From positions 1 to 64,000 of the forward strand of contig VGZO01000017.1 in assembly GCA_016872555.1 (NCBI GenBank): a DNA stretch of 64,000 bases, written 5' to 3'. The translations under genes and the position numbers were made by a program. The stretch comes from Planctomycetota bacterium (lineage in GTDB: Bacteria > Planctomycetota > Planctomycetia > Pirellulales > UBA1268). Position 1 is the stretch's first letter. Every line of letters begins with the position of its first letter. Below are positions 56,298 through 64,000 of the stretch, one piece after another. Below the pieces are notes generated by a model. It was not told where the DNA came from, searched no databases, and worked only from the letters and a program-made list of their open reading frames with translations.

Positions 56298-56708
56298 TCA
56301 TGGCGTGCCGCCGCCACCGGGTGGGAGGTCGCGCCTCCGTCGCCCCCCCGAATGGCGATGTCCTCCGTCGCCGGCGACCGCCAGTGCGGTCACCAGGCCC
56401 ATCGCGACCAAACTCGTCGCCCAGACCACGCCACCGACAAGCACGAGGCGCGCACACGCCATCGCCCCACCCCGATCCCCCAACGCGTGCAAAAGTGCCC
56501 CGAGCCCGACGAGCACGACCAGCGCTACCGGAATGATGACGACGGCGGCCACCGTCCTCGCCAGCCAGCGGCGGATCCCTCGCTGCTGGCCCTGTCGCAC
56601 CCGTCTTCCCACGTCGCACTCCACCAGACCATCGGCTGGCCAGCCGAAGGTCACCTCCGCCGCCTGCCGTCGAGCCGCGATTTTCCGACGCCATCCGGCG
56701 GGGGTCAA
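56298..56708 (-). CDS. Small two-helix membrane protein
   Basis: Up to 136 residues with two strong membrane helices ('VAAVVIIPVALVVLVGLGAL' at about 53-72 and 'LVLVGGVVWATSLVAMGLVT' at about 88-107) and a charged Arg/Gly tail. The longest frame begins with TTG at 56708; a GTG at 56654 with GGAGG overlapping it is an alternative start. It lies 40 nt upstream of the zinc-ribbon membrane gene and may be the first gene of that operon. The hydrophobic pattern supports a real gene, but no family is recognised. Confidence 0.45.
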   Translation of the reverse strand: MTPAGWRRKIAARRQAAEVTFGWPADGLVECDVGRRVRQGQQRGIRRWLARTVAAVVIIPVALVVLVGLGALLHALGDRGGAMACARLVLVGGVVWATSLVAMGLVTALAVAGDGGHRHSGGRRRRDLPPGGGGTP

Positions 56709-56764
56709 GCGACGAACCGGCGTGGTCGGCCGCGCGCTTCGCGCGCCAGCAGACCGTGGAAAAA

Positions 56765-56872
56765 GTGATCGGCCGCCGGATGCGGCCGACGGCGACCCGG
56801 GAAACCCTCGGCGTTTCCCGCGGTCGCCAGAGTGGACACTGGCCTCAGAGGGCTTTGTCCACGGACAGCTAG
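56765..56872. repeat. 108-bp three-hairpin dispersed repeat, copy B
   Basis: It is the second copy of the element at 7371-7478 (100/108 identical, same orientation, no gaps). The first two stems are fully conserved; the first stem's only change is in the loop. The third stem is reduced from 10 to 7 bp by changes in its left arm. It ends 9 nt before the ATG at 56882 and so overlaps the 5' leader of that gene. Confidence 0.85.
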
Positions 56873-56881
56873 ACTGCTGCC

Positions 56882-59296
56882 ATGGAACAATTCGACGCAG
56901 TGGTGATGTCGCCCCCCCTCGTCCAGACGCTGCCGTGGCGTTGGCGGGCGAGGGTCGGGCTGATCGCGGCGCTCGTGGCCGTGGTCCTCACCCCGGCGGG
57001 TCCGGCGGAGGCCGATGTCGTCGCCCTCGACGACGGGCGTGTTCTCGAGGGGCGCTTCGCCCTCCTGCCCGGGATCGTGGTGAACCCACTCACCGAGACG
57101 GGGGGAGGGGCAGGCACGCCGGTGCTCGCCTGCGACGACGAACTGACGCGGACGATGGTCCCGAAACGGCGTGTCACCAAGGTCGAGGAGGGGCCGTTCG
57201 ACGTCGGGACCGAACGGATCGAGATCGAGCAGCGCGTGCCGGAAAACGGCCGGCGCGTGGCGGCCGTGGGGGGCATCGTCGGCACGACGCCGTTCGACGA
57301 CCGTGGCCGGCGGATCCTCTCCCTGGCCACCGGAGCAGGGCGCGTGGACGTGGTCCAGGGGATCACGCAGATCACGCCCCGGTGGACCCGGATCGAAGGG
57401 CTCCAGACGGAGAAACCGATCCTGCTCGACATGCGTATCGCGACCTCGTCGCTGCCGCGTGACGTCGTCCGCCAGGTGGTCAACGGTGCGATCGACGGCT
57501 CCGATCCGGACGAGCGCCTCAAGCTCGTTCGCCTCTGGCTGCAGGCCGGTCGCTACGAAGACGCGCGCAGCGAACTCGACCTCGTGATTCGTGACTTCCC
57601 CGCCCTCGCCGACCTCGCCACCGAGCGACGCGAATTGGGTGAATTGGCGGCGGTGGCCCTGTTCGAGGAGATCCGCCAGCGCGAAGAGGCGGGCCAGCAC
57701 CGGCTCGTGGCCCGGCTCATCGAGGCGTTTCCAGCGGCCGACGCCAGCGGAGAGCTGGTCGAGGCGGTCCGCGAGCAGCGCGACCGCGTCCGAAAGCGGG
57801 ACGAGCGGGCCACCGCCACGCTCGCCGCGCTCCGCCGGCGGGTCGCCGCGCTCGAGGACGGCCCCCAGCGCGACGAGGCGACGCGGCTGACCGAGGAGAT
57901 CGCCACCGATATCGGCCCGGAAACCCTCGAACGCCTGGCGACCTTCGAACGCCTCGGCGGAGACGACCTCCCCGCCGACCGGGCGGTGGCGCTGGCGATC
58001 AGCGGATGGCTGACCGGGGCCGGCGCGGCGGTGGAGAATCTCAAGCTCGCGCTGTCGACGGCGCGCGTCCGCGACCGCGTCGCCGACTACCTGCGTTCGG
58101 CCGACGACGGGGCCCGTGCGGCCCTCCTGCGCCGCCTGGCCGACGAAGAGGCATTCGCGGCCCCGACCGTCGCGGCCGTCGCCCGGCAGATGCATCCCCC
58201 GCTCGCCCCCCCCGAGCCGATCCAGCCGGGGTTGTACGAGCTGGCGATTCCGGACGGTGCGGGACCGGGCACCGTTCCCTGCCTGGTGCAGCTGCCCCCC
58301 GAATACGATCCGCTCCGCCGCTACCCGGCGATCGTGACCCTCCACGCCGGCGGCACGACACCACTCAACCAGATCGAGTGGTGGGCTGGAATGCCCGGCC
58401 CCGACGGGACGCGCCTCGGCCAGGCCGGCCGGCACGGCACGATCGTGATCGCGCCGGCCTGGGCGGCTGCCGACCAGACCGGCTACGAGTACTCCGCGCG
58501 GGAGCACGCCGTCGTGCTCGCCGCCCTCCGCGAGGCGTGCCGCCGGTTCTCGGTCGACACCGACCGGGTGTTCCTCTCCGGGCATTCTCTCGGTGGCGAC
58601 GCCGCGTGGGACATCGCGCTTGCCCACCCCGACCTGTGGGCAGGGCTGATCGGCATCGCCCCGGGCGCCGGCCGCTACGTCAACCGCTACTGGCACAACG
58701 CCCGGACGCTGCCGATCTACCTCGTCGCCGGCGAGCTCGATTCCGGTTCGCTGGCGCGCAACGGCATGGACCTCGACCGCTACTTCGCCAAGGGGTTCGA
58801 CGTGACCTACGTCGAATACCGCGGCCGTGGCCACGAGCACTTCTCCGACGAGATCCTCCGGCTCTTCGCCTGGATGCAGCGCCGGCGGCGTTCGTTCGCC
58901 GCGCCGGCGATCGACGCGGTGACGATGCGCCCGTGGGACCGCTTCTTCTGGTGGATCGAGTTGAGCGGGGCGCCGCCGCGGACGGTCGTGCTCCCGTCGC
59001 AATGGCCGCCGCCCCCCAACGTCCGCCCCTTCGAGGTCGAGGCGAAGACCACGGCCACCAACGGACTGACGGTCCACTGCGGAGCCGAACGGGTGACGGT
59101 CTGGCTGCTTCCCGAACTGGTCGACTTCAATCGCCCCGTCACCGTCACGCTCGACGGGCGCCGGCTGGTGAAGGACACCGTCACCCCCGACGCGGCAGTG
59201 ATCCTCGAGGACCTGCGGCGCCGTGCCGACCGCCAGCACCCGTTCTGGGCGAAGGTCGAAGGGGGACGCGGCACCGGTCGGCCAGCTGACCGCTGA
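56882..59296 (+). CDS. Exported alpha/beta hydrolase (esterase/peptidase-like)
   Basis: An 804-residue protein. A signal-like helix (about 25-42, 'VGLIAALVAVVLTPAGPAEA') is followed by an SH3/beta-rich region typical of planctomycete exported proteins ('VVALDDGRVLEGRF') and a helical TPR-like middle (about 200-420). The alpha/beta hydrolase domain is at about 450-680. The nucleophile is S569 in 'SGHSLGGD', the probable acid D620 in 'GELDSG', and the probable base H651 in 'GRGHEHF'. The C-terminal ~120 residues are a beta domain. The substrate is unknown. ATG 56906 is an alternative start giving a more typical signal peptide. The repeat copy B sits directly upstream. Confidence 0.8.
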   Translation: MEQFDAVVMSPPLVQTLPWRWRARVGLIAALVAVVLTPAGPAEADVVALDDGRVLEGRFALLPGIVVNPLTETGGGAGTPVLACDDELTRTMVPKRRVTKVEEGPFDVGTERIEIEQRVPENGRRVAAVGGIVGTTPFDDRGRRILSLATGAGRVDVVQGITQITPRWTRIEGLQTEKPILLDMRIATSSLPRDVVRQVVNGAIDGSDPDERLKLVRLWLQAGRYEDARSELDLVIRDFPALADLATERRELGELAAVALFEEIRQREEAGQHRLVARLIEAFPAADASGELVEAVREQRDRVRKRDERATATLAALRRRVAALEDGPQRDEATRLTEEIATDIGPETLERLATFERLGGDDLPADRAVALAISGWLTGAGAAVENLKLALSTARVRDRVADYLRSADDGARAALLRRLADEEAFAAPTVAAVARQMHPPLAPPEPIQPGLYELAIPDGAGPGTVPCLVQLPPEYDPLRRYPAIVTLHAGGTTPLNQIEWWAGMPGPDGTRLGQAGRHGTIVIAPAWAAADQTGYEYSAREHAVVLAALREACRRFSVDTDRVFLSGHSLGGDAAWDIALAHPDLWAGLIGIAPGAGRYVNRYWHNARTLPIYLVAGELDSGSLARNGMDLDRYFAKGFDVTYVEYRGRGHEHFSDEILRLFAWMQRRRRSFAAPAIDAVTMRPWDRFFWWIELSGAPPRTVVLPSQWPPPPNVRPFEVEAKTTATNGLTVHCGAERVTVWLLPELVDFNRPVTVTLDGRRLVKDTVTPDAAVILEDLRRRADRQHPFWAKVEGGRGTGRPADR

Positions 59297-59357
59297 CCGG
59301 CGGCGCCGATCCGGGCACTGCCGGCCTCCGCGATCTCCGCACCGCCGAGAAGACGAA

Positions 59358-61415
59358 TCAGCGGCCGACGCTGCTCACCGGCCCCCGGGCCATCTCCGGC
59401 TCCCGATCGGGCCCCCGCAGAGCGACTCCGGCGACGTACCAGCCGTTCTCGACCGCTTCCATGCCGGCCCCGGCGGTGCCGAAGTAGCGCTGGATCGTCT
59501 CGAACTCCGGGAGCGTGCTGCCGTCGATCCGCTGCCTCCGCACGCTCCCCTCCTTGCCGTCGCCGAGGATCGCGTTGAGCAACTGGCCGGTGAGGCTCTT
59601 CGACTTGGGCATCTCGCCGCGGCGGAGCATCTCGTAGGCGGGACGGACGGTCCGATCGGTCCGTCCGAACGACCGCAGCGCGATCGACCCGGGAAACAGC
59701 CGCGCCACCTCCGCCGCCACGATCGTGTAGTCGGCCGAGCCGGCGAGCGACGATTCGTCGCCCGACGTCGCCAGCACGCGCTCGAGGAAGTCGCGGTGCG
59801 AGGCGATCAGCAGGTGGCCCTTGGCGACGGTCACGGCCGAGTGGGGAAGCAGTTTCTCCTCGCGCTCGCGGACACGGCGGCGGCCGCGCGAATCGTCGTC
59901 TTCGTCGTCGGCATGCCGACGGGCCAACCCCGGGGTCTCGATCTCGAGCTGCGGGATCGCGTCGGTGTGATCGATCTGTTCCCAGATCACGTGTCCCTCG
60001 AACTCCACTTTCCGCATGTCACGATCGGTCGACATGCTCTTGGCGACGGCCTTGCGCACGCTCTCCTCGTCGGTCGCCTCGATGGCGATCACGAGCCGCT
60101 CGCTGTCGGTGTCGATCGGCGTCGCGTAGTCGCTGACCACCGAGACGCGTTGGCCGAGGCAGTTGACCAATTCCGACTCGACGTCGATCTGCGGCCCGTC
60201 CGGATCCTCCTTGAGCGAGGCGATGACGTCGTCGAACACGCCCTTCTCGCCGACGACGTCGTCGACGAGCGATTCAGCCGACCGGAACGCCGCCCGCATG
60301 TCCCACTGCAACGCCATCCAACTGCCCACCTCGCGCGGCACCCAGGCGGGCGGCTCGACGGAGGCGGCGTTGGGAAACTCGAGCATCCGGGCCGCGAGGT
60401 TGAAGCGATCGGGGGAGAAGGGTTTCCGCCCCGGCAGCGGCGGCGCGTAGATCAAGGTGTGGTGTCGGAGCTGGTACTGGCCGTCGTCGAACAGGGCCAC
60501 GCCGCCGAGGCCGCGGACGGCGTCGAACCCCTGCCGGCCGAGGATCGTCACGTAGTCCGGGCCCTTTTTCTTCTCGCGCGGCGGGTTGGCGCCCTGGTAC
60601 GCCTTGGCGAACCCGAGTGGATCGACGAACCAGCGGAGCGGTGCCGAACCGGCCGCAACCTTCGACCCGCAGCGCTCGGCGACGGCCTGGTAGGCGGGAA
60701 GCGAGGCGAGGTTGTCGGCCCGCCCCTCGGCCAACGTGCCGGCGGTCTGGGCGACCACGGCCGGATGGTCACCGACCACCAGGGCGTGAGGCAACTGGAC
60801 GATCGCGACCTTCCGCGGGCGGTCGGGGCGGTCGCGCGGGTCGGCCGCGAGCTGGAACACGTGGACCACCGCCCCCTCCGCGGTCACCGCCACTGCCGGG
60901 AGCCGGGTGGCCTTCTGCTCGTCGAGCCGGGCGACGACGCGCTCGATGATCGCCGTGGTCTGATCCTCGTGACCGGTGGTATCGACGAGGAGAACGGTCG
61001 CCAGCACGCCGGGCTGCGGCTCGATGGCGGCGAAGGCCAATTCGCCACCGGGGATGGTCTCCAGATCCTCGAGCGAAAGCCCGAGCCGTGCCAGCCGCTG
61101 TGAACCGGCATCGCGGATCTGTCCGCGGAGGCTCTCGACGAACGGCTTCATCGCCGGATCCTTGGTCAATTGGCCGTATTCGGTGCGGTCGAACGCCGCC
61201 GAAAGGCCGTGGACGTCCGGCATGCTGCACCACAGCCGGGTCGTCGCCGGGAACACCTGTTCGCTGGCTGGGAAGGCCCCGGCCGCAGCCAAGGCGGACC
61301 AACCGGCGACGCCCGCCGCGAGCACCATCGCCTTCGCGGCGTGGCAGAGGGGCGGCAGCCATCCACGTTGCGTCCGGTGAACGCCGACCGCCCGCGTCCC
61401 TCTTCCCGTGCCCAT
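59358..61415 (-). CDS. Conserved planctomycete secreted protein of unknown function
   Basis: A 685-residue protein with a signal peptide (about 25-50, 'MVLAAGVAGWSALAAAGAF'). The mature part begins 'PATTRLWCSMPDVHGLSAAF', a pattern of large planctomycete proteins with repeated DUF3352-like domains ('LAFAAIEPQPGVLATVLLVD', 'HVFQLAADP'). A highly charged stretch near 545-570 (Asp/Glu then Arg) lies in the second half. No catalytic motif is recognised. ATG 61415 is chosen for the signal peptide; the frame is open upstream to 61532. Confidence 0.7.
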   Translation of the reverse strand: MGTGRGTRAVGVHRTQRGWLPPLCHAAKAMVLAAGVAGWSALAAAGAFPASEQVFPATTRLWCSMPDVHGLSAAFDRTEYGQLTKDPAMKPFVESLRGQIRDAGSQRLARLGLSLEDLETIPGGELAFAAIEPQPGVLATVLLVDTTGHEDQTTAIIERVVARLDEQKATRLPAVAVTAEGAVVHVFQLAADPRDRPDRPRKVAIVQLPHALVVGDHPAVVAQTAGTLAEGRADNLASLPAYQAVAERCGSKVAAGSAPLRWFVDPLGFAKAYQGANPPREKKKGPDYVTILGRQGFDAVRGLGGVALFDDGQYQLRHHTLIYAPPLPGRKPFSPDRFNLAARMLEFPNAASVEPPAWVPREVGSWMALQWDMRAAFRSAESLVDDVVGEKGVFDDVIASLKEDPDGPQIDVESELVNCLGQRVSVVSDYATPIDTDSERLVIAIEATDEESVRKAVAKSMSTDRDMRKVEFEGHVIWEQIDHTDAIPQLEIETPGLARRHADDEDDDSRGRRRVREREEKLLPHSAVTVAKGHLLIASHRDFLERVLATSGDESSLAGSADYTIVAAEVARLFPGSIALRSFGRTDRTVRPAYEMLRRGEMPKSKSLTGQLLNAILGDGKEGSVRRQRIDGSTLPEFETIQRYFGTAGAGMEAVENGWYVAGVALRGPDREPEMARGPVSSVGR

Positions 61416-61752
61416 CACCTCACCGGCGACGCTGGTTCCGTGCACGACGCTTCCTCCTGGGGACTGCGAAGACCGTGTTGACGTTGGTCGGACACCGCAC
61501 CGGTGCACTTCGTCGCGCCTGGCGACCGTCACGCCGACTTCCTTCGGCAGCGCCGATGAAGCGGTCGCAGACGTCCCCGGACAGCGCGGGTGACGAGGTG
61601 ATTCCTGTTACTATCGAACGGCGCCACCGTGTTTCTCGACACACCCTTGCCAGGATCCCTTGTTCTCCGTTCCGCCCGCCTCCCTCACGGTGATTCAGGC
61701 AGCCTTGGCGGTCCCGGCGAGGTGGAGAGTGTCGCAGGTGAGGCGGAAAGCC
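61416..61752. other. 337-bp intergenic region
   Basis: It lies upstream of the secreted-protein gene and downstream of the polytopic membrane-protein gene, both on minus. It should hold the promoter of the former. I saw no RNA gene, repeat or strong terminator. Confidence 0.4.
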
Positions 61753-62877
61753 TCAACACCGTTCGAACGCCGCAAGCCCCGGATACCGCGCGGCCGATCG
61801 GCCCTCGTCCCACGTGACTCCAGAGCCCGCCGCCGCCGACGCGATCGTCCGGCGGGTGACCGCGTTGAGGCCGGTCAGCATCATCCCTGCCGCGAGCCCC
61901 AGAGCCAGCGCCAGCGCCGTCTCGCCCCTTCCCACCCCCCCGGCGCCGCCATTTCCCCAACGCCCCCAAACTGCCGTCAGCGCGAGGGCGATCGCCAGCG
62001 TCGTCACGGTCGCCAACGACCACGCCGCCGCGGCGAGCTGCACGCGATCCCCGGCGGCCAGTGCGATCGCCACGCACATCGGCCAGACGACCACCGCCGT
62101 ATGCCAGGCCACGATCCGCACGGCCGTCGAGGGCCCCACCAGCGCGGAGCGCCGGATCGCGTCGTCGCCGTCGGCGAGGGCGCCGAGACACGCCGGTGGC
62201 GCCGCCAACGCGACCAGCCAGGTCCCGCCGACCAGCGCCGCGACCGTCGCCGACGGCAGGAGAAACAGCCCCCCGACCATCGTCGCCAAGCCGGAGACCA
62301 TCGCTGCTGAAAGGAGCATGGAGCGCAGCCGCGTCGTCGCGGGGCAGGGCCCGGGAGGCCTGCCCAGGCTCCACGGCAGGGGATCGAACAGCCACCCGCC
62401 TCGGTCTCCCGCGAGGCGCGTCGCCACCACCACCAATCCCGCCGCGCCCACGGCCACGACGCCGCCGACGCGCGGGTCGCCGGCGACCGCCGCCGCGGCG
62501 GCGGCGAGGCCGCCGACGAGGGCCGTCGCCACCAGCGCCGCCGTCGTGGCGTCGGCGGCCGAGGCATCGTGGCGCAGTCGCCCGATCAGCGCCACGGCGG
62601 CGGCCAGTCCGGCGAGCGAGGCGGCGACGAAGGTGGCATCGCCGGCCAAGGCGGCGCCGCCCACGAGCGCGATCGCGGGCCACGCCGCGCGGGCCGCGAT
62701 CCAGACCGCGCCGGCGGTCGTCCCCACCGCGGCGCACGCCACCACCCCGCCGATGATCGCGGCGACGCCGCCTGTCCAGGGCGACGGCACCGGCACCAGC
62801 GGAGCGGCGCAGCCGACGGCCGCGGCGAGCCAGCAGGCCGGCTGGCGTGCCGCCCAGCGGAGGCTGACGATGACCAC
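61753..62877 (-). CDS. Polytopic membrane protein of unknown function
   Basis: About 374 residues, almost entirely hydrophobic Ala/Val/Gly-rich helices (roughly 10), for example 'WLAAAVGCAAPLVPVPS', 'WPAIALVGGAALAGDATF', 'AMVSGLATMVGGLFLLPSAT' and 'ALALALGLAAGMMLTGL'. I recognise no transporter or enzyme motif. The start is uncertain: GTG 62877 is taken because upstream codons of the same frame run over argG. It lies 74 nt downstream of argG on the same strand. Confidence 0.6.
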   Translation of the reverse strand: MVIVSLRWAARQPACWLAAAVGCAAPLVPVPSPWTGGVAAIIGGVVACAAVGTTAGAVWIAARAAWPAIALVGGAALAGDATFVAASLAGLAAAVALIGRLRHDASAADATTAALVATALVGGLAAAAAAVAGDPRVGGVVAVGAAGLVVVATRLAGDRGGWLFDPLPWSLGRPPGPCPATTRLRSMLLSAAMVSGLATMVGGLFLLPSATVAALVGGTWLVALAAPPACLGALADGDDAIRRSALVGPSTAVRIVAWHTAVVVWPMCVAIALAAGDRVQLAAAAWSLATVTTLAIALALTAVWGRWGNGGAGGVGRGETALALALGLAAGMMLTGLNAVTRRTIASAAAGSGVTWDEGRSAARYPGLAAFERC

Positions 62878-62951
62878 GGCCAAGCGGGCACTCGCCACTG
62901 ACTGCAAGGCCTTCCCAGGAGGCCAGTGGGCGCCCACGCCCCGGGTGGATC

Positions 62952-64000
62952 TCAATCGCACGAGCGCGGCCGCACGCGGCCCTGCACCCGGCCGGGCAGG
63001 CCGAGGATCCGGAGGAAGCCCTCGGCGTCGGTCTGGTCGTAGGAGCCGCCCCCCTCCATCGACGCGATCGCGGCGTCGTACAGGCTCACGGGGCTCGTCC
63101 GGCTCTTCACCAGGACGTTGCCCTTGTACAGGGCCAGCTCGATGCTGCCGGTCACCGGACGCTGCGCTTCGCGGATGAACGCCAACAGGGCGTCCATCTT
63201 CGGCGCGTACCAAAATCCGTAATACACCATCTCGGCGATCTCGGGGGACAGCCGGTCGCGGAGGTGGACGAGGTCGCGGTCGAGCGTCATCTGCTCCACG
63301 AGCCGATGCGCCTCGTAAAGCAGCGTCATCCCCGGCGCCTCGTAGACACCGCGGCTCTTCATGCCGACGAGCCGGTTCTCGAGAACGTCGATCCGGCCGA
63401 CGCCGTTGCGGCCGCCGATGCGGTTGAGCTCGAGGACGATCTCGTGGGGGGCCAGCGACCGCCCGTTGACCGCCACGGGCACGCCCGCGGTGAAGTCGAT
63501 CCGAACCGTCTCCGGGGTCTCGGGGGCGTGCTGCGGTGCGACCGTCATCCCGAAGTCGACCAGCGCGTAGCCGTCGGTGGAGAGCTCCTCGAGCAAGCCG
63601 GCTTCGTAGCTGGTGTGGAGGCAGTTCTCGTCCGACGAATAGGGCTTTCCCTTCGACGCCTTGACGGGGATCCCCCGCGCCTCGCAGAACTCGATCAGCT
63701 CGGTGCGCCCGGGGAACAGATCGCGGAATTCCCGGATCCGCCACGGCGCCAGGACCTTGATCGCCGGATCGAGCGCCTCGGCGGCGAGTTGGAAGCGGCA
63801 CTGGTCGTTGCCCTTGCCGGTCGCCCCGTGGGCGAAGACGGTCGCCCCCTCGCGATGGGCGATGGCGACACACTCCTTGGCGATCAGCGGCCGGGCGATC
63901 GAGGTGCCGAGCAGGTAGGTGCCCTCGTACCGCGCCTGCCACTGGAGCACGGGAAAGGCGAAGTCGCGGCACAGTTCCTCGCGGACGTCGACGGCCTCGG
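62952..64000 (-). CDS. argG: Argininosuccinate synthase, 3' part
   Basis: About 349 C-terminal codons of ArgG; the 5' end is beyond the right edge. ArgG joins citrulline and aspartate with ATP in arginine synthesis. Family features are 'YLLGTSIARPLIAK', 'VFAHGATGKGNDQCRFQLA', 'IKVLAPWR', 'YSSDENCLHTSYEAGLLE', 'GGRNGVGRIDVLENRLVGMK' and 'RGVYEAPGMTLLYEAH'. The frame continues upstream of a GTG at 63950 as 'VREELCRDFAFPVLQWQ', so that GTG is not the start. The N-terminal ATP pyrophosphatase loop is not in the window. Confidence 0.95.
   Translation of the reverse strand, partial: EAVDVREELCRDFAFPVLQWQARYEGTYLLGTSIARPLIAKECVAIAHREGATVFAHGATGKGNDQCRFQLAAEALDPAIKVLAPWRIREFRDLFPGRTELIEFCEARGIPVKASKGKPYSSDENCLHTSYEAGLLEELSTDGYALVDFGMTVAPQHAPETPETVRIDFTAGVPVAVNGRSLAPHEIVLELNRIGGRNGVGRIDVLENRLVGMKSRGVYEAPGMTLLYEAHRLVEQMTLDRDLVHLRDRLSPEIAEMVYYGFWYAPKMDALLAFIREAQRPVTGSIELALYKGNVLVKSRTSPVSLYDAAIASMEGGGSYDQTDAEGFLRILGLPGRVQGRVRPRSCD

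Overview
The window is about 64 kb of GC-rich chromosome from a planctomycete (Planctomycetota, probably Pirellulales-like). The signature genes are a DUF1501 protein beside a PSCyt1/DUF1549/DUF1553 protein, a second planctomycete-type multi-CxxCH protein, a PEP-CTERM-like secreted protein with a PEIDP variant of the sorting signal, a TPR protein carrying two RNA polymerase alpha C-terminal domains, and several secreted or membrane proteins of planctomycete type. A Kdo-8-phosphate synthase gene agrees with an LPS-bearing outer membrane. Shine-Dalgarno sequences are often weak, and GTG or TTG starts occur (drmD, thrC, rpmB, kdsA, DUF4912 gene).

Layout. 1-7.3 kb is a defence module on the minus strand: a DISARM class 1-like SNF2 helicase (DrmD type) and a DrmMI-type adenine methylase that runs off the left edge. 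They are separated by an opposite-strand cassette with an antitoxin-like gene, a broken MazF/PemK-type toxin and a DUF3800 gene of visibly lower GC. 7.4-13.4 kb holds sbcC, sbcD and a cyanophycin-synthetase-like gene whose Mur-ligase P-loop is lost. 13.5-19.2 kb holds the DUF1501 and PSCyt1 pair and the PEIDP-CTERM protein. 19.3-30.6 kb is housekeeping: dapB and thrC on minus, then a DksA-type protein, lspA, a histidinol-phosphatase-like IMPase, rpmB, gatC-gatA-gatB, a SAM hydroxide adenosyltransferase and bioA on plus.

30.6-35 kb is a minus-strand three-gene membrane operon (MotA/TolQ/ExbB-like, then two ExbD-like proteins). 35.2-42 kb has a small secreted protein, an unusual HTH/acidic-repeat/membrane-anchor protein, and resB-ccsA for cytochrome c maturation (system II). 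This fits the two multi-CxxCH proteins in the window, which need haem attachment. 41.9-49.7 kb is a minus-strand run: kdsA, a lipoprotein, rpmE, prfA, prmC, comEC. 49.7-50.6 kb is a structured intergenic region followed by tRNA-Thr(CGT).

50.8-53.5 kb encodes two proteins with domains borrowed from the transcription machinery: TPR plus two alpha-CTDs, and Rho-N-like plus DUF4912. 53.9-64 kb has a haem-protein operon, an alpha/beta hydrolase, a large conserved secreted protein, a polytopic membrane protein and the 3' part of argG. A 108-bp, three-hairpin dispersed repeat occurs at 7371 and again at 56765. No CRISPR array, complete IS or prophage was seen.
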